From NCBI GenBank assembly GCA_937129505.1, contig CAKZNJ010000293.1, positions 1 to 8,884 of the forward strand: a stretch of 8,884 nt of DNA, in the 5' to 3' direction. Below, one piece after another: positions 6,598-8,884 of the stretch. Numbering within the stretch: the stretch's first letter is position 1; each line of letters opens with the position of its first letter. Position numbers and translations under genes: made by a program. The notes beneath the pieces were generated by a model. That model worked only from the letters and a program-made list of their open reading frames with translations, searched no databases and was not told where the DNA came from. This DNA comes from an uncultured Anaerolineae bacterium. GTDB taxonomy: Bacteria > Chloroflexota > Anaerolineae > Anaerolineales > UBA4823.

Positions 6598-8112
6598 ATG
6601 ACCCAGAAACTACCCCCTGTTCGGGTGCGTTTCGCACCCTCTCCGACCGGCCGAACCCATCTCGGCAGTGGTCGCACAGCTTTGTATAATTACCTACTTG
6701 CCCGCCAAACTGGCGGGCAGTTTCTGTTACGTATTGAGGATACCGATCAAAAGCGATATGTCCCCGAAGCTGAACAGGAGTTGATGGAGAGCCTGCGTTG
6801 GCTTGGTTTGGAGTGGGACGAGGGGCCTGATGTGGGTGGTCCTTATGGACCTTATCGCCAGTCGGATCGCAAAGAAATCTATATGCAATACGCCCAACGG
6901 TTAATTGAAAAGGATAAAGCTTATTATTGTTTTTGTAGCCCTGAACGCCTTGCTCGGTTGCGGGAACAGCAAATGCAATCCAAACAACCGACGATGTACG
7001 ATGGACTCTGTCGCAAGTTACTACCAGAAGATGCGTTACGGCGGGTGAAGCAAGGGGAACCTCATGTTATTCGGTTCAAGACCCCTAAGGAGGGAACGAT
7101 TACCGTTCGGGATTATTTGCGCGGTGAAATTACCGTTGAGAACCGCACCATCGATGATTACATTATTGTCAAATCGGATGGATGGGCACTCTACCATCTC
7201 GCTGCCATGGTTGATGACCAATTGATGCACATTACCCATGTCTTGCGCAGTTCAGAGTGGCTATCCACCTTTCCCCTGCATGCTCATATCATTCGGGCAT
7301 TCGGGTGGCGAGAGCCGGTTTTTGTCCATCTATCTGTTTTTTTGAAGCCTAGTGGAAAAGGCAAGATGAGCAAACGTGAATCGGCGGCGTTACTTCAAGA
7401 CGGTTATTCGATATTCATTAAGGATTTAGAAAAATTGGGCTATCTACCTGAAGCCGTGGTGAACTGGATCGCCTTAATGGGTTGGAGTTATGATGACAAG
7501 TCGGAATTTTTTACGATGCAAGACTTAATCGAGAAATTTAGCCTTGATCACCTAAATCCTTCCCCGGCAGCAATCAACTTCACCAAGTTCGATCATTTTA
7601 ATGGCTTACACATCCGCCATTTGACAATAGAAGACCTTGCAACCAGAATAAAACCCTTTTTGATCAATGTAGGTTTGAAGGTGGATGACCAAAAACTCAT
7701 CCAAATAACACCGATCATCCAAGAGAGACTTGTCACTTTGGATGATGCGGTCGAGATGGCGGGTTTTTTCTTCCGCGACCAATTGGAATACGATGCTTCC
7801 CTCTTGATCGGCAAAAATATGAGCGCAGACGAGTCTTTGAAAGCCTTGGCGGAATGCCAACAACTTATAGCGAACTTGGACTTTCGCAAAAAAGAAGATT
7901 TAGAAATGTCGCTGCGTGCATTAGCCGAGCAGTTAGGAGTGAAAGCTGGACAACTTTTTGGCATCCTACGCATTGCTGTAACGGGCCAGAGCGTTAGCCC
8001 GCCCCTGATTGAAAGCATGATGATCTTGGGCAAAGTCAGGGTGATGGAATCAATCGAGACGGCGATTCAACGGCTGAGATTATTGGTCAAAGATGATCAG
8101 CCAAATTTGTGA
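6598..8112 (+). CDS. gltX: Glutamate--tRNA ligase (GluRS)
   Basis: This class I synthetase attaches glutamate to tRNA-Glu, and in bacteria without GlnRS also to tRNA-Gln. The 504-residue product has the normal length. The HIGH-type motif is FAPSPTGRTHLGSGRTAL (12-29, HLGS at 21-24); LRIEDTDQKR follows at 44-53. The KMSKS-type loop is KMSKR at 256-260, and the anticodon-binding helical domain covers the C-terminal third, ending with GQLFGILRIAVTGQ and the family-like LGKVRVMESIETAIQRL. The zinc-knuckle region has CFC (111-113) and YDGLCRK (134-140), lacking the His found two residues after the third Cys in E. coli. GGAG at 6589-6592 supports the ATG. The gene is 20 bases after rodA with no terminator between, so it is probably at the end of the same transcript. 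Discriminating or non-discriminating type cannot be told by eye. Confidence 0.95.
   Translation: MTQKLPPVRVRFAPSPTGRTHLGSGRTALYNYLLARQTGGQFLLRIEDTDQKRYVPEAEQELMESLRWLGLEWDEGPDVGGPYGPYRQSDRKEIYMQYAQRLIEKDKAYYCFCSPERLARLREQQMQSKQPTMYDGLCRKLLPEDALRRVKQGEPHVIRFKTPKEGTITVRDYLRGEITVENRTIDDYIIVKSDGWALYHLAAMVDDQLMHITHVLRSSEWLSTFPLHAHIIRAFGWREPVFVHLSVFLKPSGKGKMSKRESAALLQDGYSIFIKDLEKLGYLPEAVVNWIALMGWSYDDKSEFFTMQDLIEKFSLDHLNPSPAAINFTKFDHFNGLHIRHLTIEDLATRIKPFLINVGLKVDDQKLIQITPIIQERLVTLDDAVEMAGFFFRDQLEYDASLLIGKNMSADESLKALAECQQLIANLDFRKKEDLEMSLRALAEQLGVKAGQLFGILRIAVTGQSVSPPLIESMMILGKVRVMESIETAIQRLRLLVKDDQPNL
6699..6719 (+). repeat. Perfect 9-bp GC-rich inverted repeat inside gltX
   Basis: TGCCCGCCA (6699-6707) and TGGCGGGCA (6711-6719) are exact reverse complements with a 3-base AAC loop, followed by GTTTCTG. 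The bases encode the conserved ARQTGGQ stretch of GluRS, so the hairpin may be a by-product of codon choice. It is nonetheless the strongest secondary structure I noticed within a coding region here. Confidence 0.6.
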
Positions 8113-8144
8113 AGTTTAGTTTATATCCAAGCTTCTAGAGTTTT

Positions 8145-8173
8145 TTGACGAAATCCTCTCAGCGTGGTAAAAT
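8145..8173 (+). promoter_or_regulatory. Sigma-70-type promoter of the tRNA-Gln gene
   Basis: A -35 box TTGACG (8145-8150) and a -10 box TAAAAT (8168-8173) are separated by exactly 17 bases, and TGG at 8165-8167 gives an extended -10. Transcription should begin near 8180, about 8 bases before the mature tRNA. The elements begin 32 bases after the gltX stop, so the tRNA can be expressed independently of the long operon. Confidence 0.8.
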
Positions 8174-8188
8174 GAAGGTGTAAGGATT

Positions 8189-8259
8189 TGGGGGTTCGTC
8201 TAGTGGTAGGACAGCGGACTCTGGATCCGTATGCCGAGGTTCGAATCCTCGACCCCCAG
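8189..8259 (+). tRNA. tRNA-Gln, anticodon CTG (reads CAG)
   Basis: A full cloverleaf can be drawn. The acceptor stem pairs TGGGGGT (8189-8195) with ACCCCCA (8252-8258). The D-stem pairs GTC (8198-8200) with GAC (8210-8212) around a loop containing TAGTGGTAG. The anticodon stem pairs GCGGA with TCCGT around the loop CTCTGGA, placing the anticodon CTG at 8221-8223. The T-arm pairs CGAGG with CCTCG around TTCGAAT. The U1-A72 pair and discriminator G (8259) are classic tRNA-Gln identity features. The following bases are CAC, so the CCA end is not encoded and must be added after transcription. It is flanked by its own promoter and terminator. Confidence 0.95.
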
Positions 8260-8263
8260 CACG

Positions 8264-8292
8264 AAAGAGGAGTGATAGTTTCACTCCTCTTT
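8264..8292. terminator. Shared two-way terminator between tRNA-Gln and the secreted-protein gene
   Basis: AAAGAGGAGTGA (8264-8275) and TCACTCCTCTTT (8281-8292) form a perfect 12-bp stem with a 5-base loop TAGTT. It begins 4 bases after the tRNA end and lies 5 bases past the stop of the convergent - strand gene. The A-run at one foot and the T-run at the other give a short U tract (CTCTTT) on either strand, so it can end transcription from both sides. Confidence 0.85.
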
Positions 8293-8297
8293 GCGTA

Positions 8298-8870
8298 TTA
8301 ATCTGAAGCAGCATCAGGCACAATCATGACGTCTTGGATGTATAGGATCTGCTTATTGAAGGTGCGTTGGTATTGCCCGTTGTCATCCCAGTTGTGGTGG
8401 GGTTCGCAGAAAAACTTTACTCGAATGCTCTCACCCCGATAAGCGGACAAATCGAGGCTCATTCTATACCAATCCCGCGTGCCACCGATCACTTTAATCC
8501 GATCCCATTTTGCTGAACCTTGTTTTTGAACTTCAACATAGCAAAAGTTAATCAGACGACGCGTGTAATGCTTCGTCCAAAAAGTTAATGCTGGATTCGT
8601 CCAATTTTGTTCGATCGGGATGTAGTCTTTGCTGAGTAACCATGAGTTAACATGATAATCGGGGTTAGCATAGCAGCCAGCCACTCCGCCATGGCAGGAA
8701 TAAGGGGAAAGAATTAAGCTGAAGCGGTGAATATACCATTGCTTGATTTCTACCTCAGATGGAGAAGCAGCTTGGGCGGGGTAAGTTAGAGTGAGAAGTA
8801 AGCCCAAAAGAAATAGGGTAAAAAGCCCTAAGAATACAGGGCGAAAGAACGCATGATTTGATTGATTCAT
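8298..8870 (-). CDS. Secreted protein of unknown function, possible beta-sandwich (MAM-like) domain
   Basis: I do not recognise a named family. The 190-residue product starts with a typical signal peptide: basic start, hydrophobic core at about 11-30, and likely cleavage after PAQA (Ala34). The mature part is about 156 residues, rich in aromatic residues and with four cysteines (59, 66, 110, 155). The pattern NPALTFWTKHY, YVEVQ, WYRMSLDLSAYRGESIRVKFF and YIQDVMI resembles the jelly-roll domain of MAM / immune-inhibitor-A-like proteins, where paired strands end in a 'DDV.I' motif; that is a tentative inference. AGGAGA (8879-8884, read on the - strand) is 8 bases before the ATG and confirms the start. 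It is convergent to the tRNA and unrelated to the shape operon. Its promoter lies outside the window. Confidence 0.75.
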   Translation of the reverse strand: MNQSNHAFFRPVFLGLFTLFLLGLLLTLTYPAQAASPSEVEIKQWYIHRFSLILSPYSCHGGVAGCYANPDYHVNSWLLSKDYIPIEQNWTNPALTFWTKHYTRRLINFCYVEVQKQGSAKWDRIKVIGGTRDWYRMSLDLSAYRGESIRVKFFCEPHHNWDDNGQYQRTFNKQILYIQDVMIVPDAASD

Positions 8871-8884
8871 GGATTGGGTCTCCT

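Noticed and set aside
7593..8033. Open frame of 146 codons on the - strand opposite gltX
   Set aside because: It is fully antisense to the conserved C-terminal part of GluRS and shows no recognisable protein features.
8113..8144. Possible terminator after gltX (AAGCTTCTAGAG followed by a T run)
   Set aside because: The palindromes are too short to form a stable stem-loop, and the T run overlaps the -35 region of the tRNA promoter.

Overview
This is a compact chromosomal window carrying a conserved cell-shape and division-site operon. It probably comes from a member of the Chloroflexota, most likely class Anaerolineae. That placement is inferred from the style of several proteins (GluRS with a THLGSGRTALYNYLL signature, the PBP2 and MreC sequences) and from gene order; a phylogeny would be needed to confirm it. 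There is no CRISPR array, insertion sequence, phage gene or integration site that I can see.

Layout: nine genes run on the + strand from base 1 to 8112 with gaps of 0 to 47 bases: the 3' end of mreB, then mreC, mreD, a class B PBP2 (mrdA type), minC, minD, minE, rodA and gltX. mreD and the PBP2 gene overlap by 11 bases. A tRNA-Gln(CUG) follows with its own strong sigma-70-type promoter (17-base spacer, extended -10), then a perfect 12-bp hairpin terminator. On the - strand, converging on that terminator, is a short gene for a secreted protein that I do not recognise firmly; it resembles a stand-alone beta-sandwich (MAM / immune-inhibitor-A-like) domain.

How the genes work together: MreB filaments, MreC and MreD organise the RodA glycosyltransferase and the PBP2 transpeptidase, which insert new peptidoglycan during elongation. 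MinC inhibits FtsZ, MinD recruits it to the membrane, and MinE makes the MinCD pattern dynamic, so that the septum forms in the right place. One transcription unit therefore seems to hold both the elongation machine and the division-site selector, with rodA separated from its partner PBP2 by the three min genes. The same order (mreBCD-pbp2-minCDE-rodA) is known in Clostridia, so it is not new in itself. gltX, joined to the end of the unit, supplies glutamyl-tRNA, and its closeness to a tRNA-Gln gene raises the question of whether this GluRS also charges tRNA-Gln.

I found no clearly undescribed system. The points most worth a second look are QPNLST in place of the QPDLGT motif in RodA, a six-cysteine external domain in PBP2, RSGY in place of RSGQ in MinC, a lost zinc ligand in GluRS, a perfect GC-rich hairpin inside gltX, the gltX/tRNA-Gln pairing, and the orphan secreted protein.
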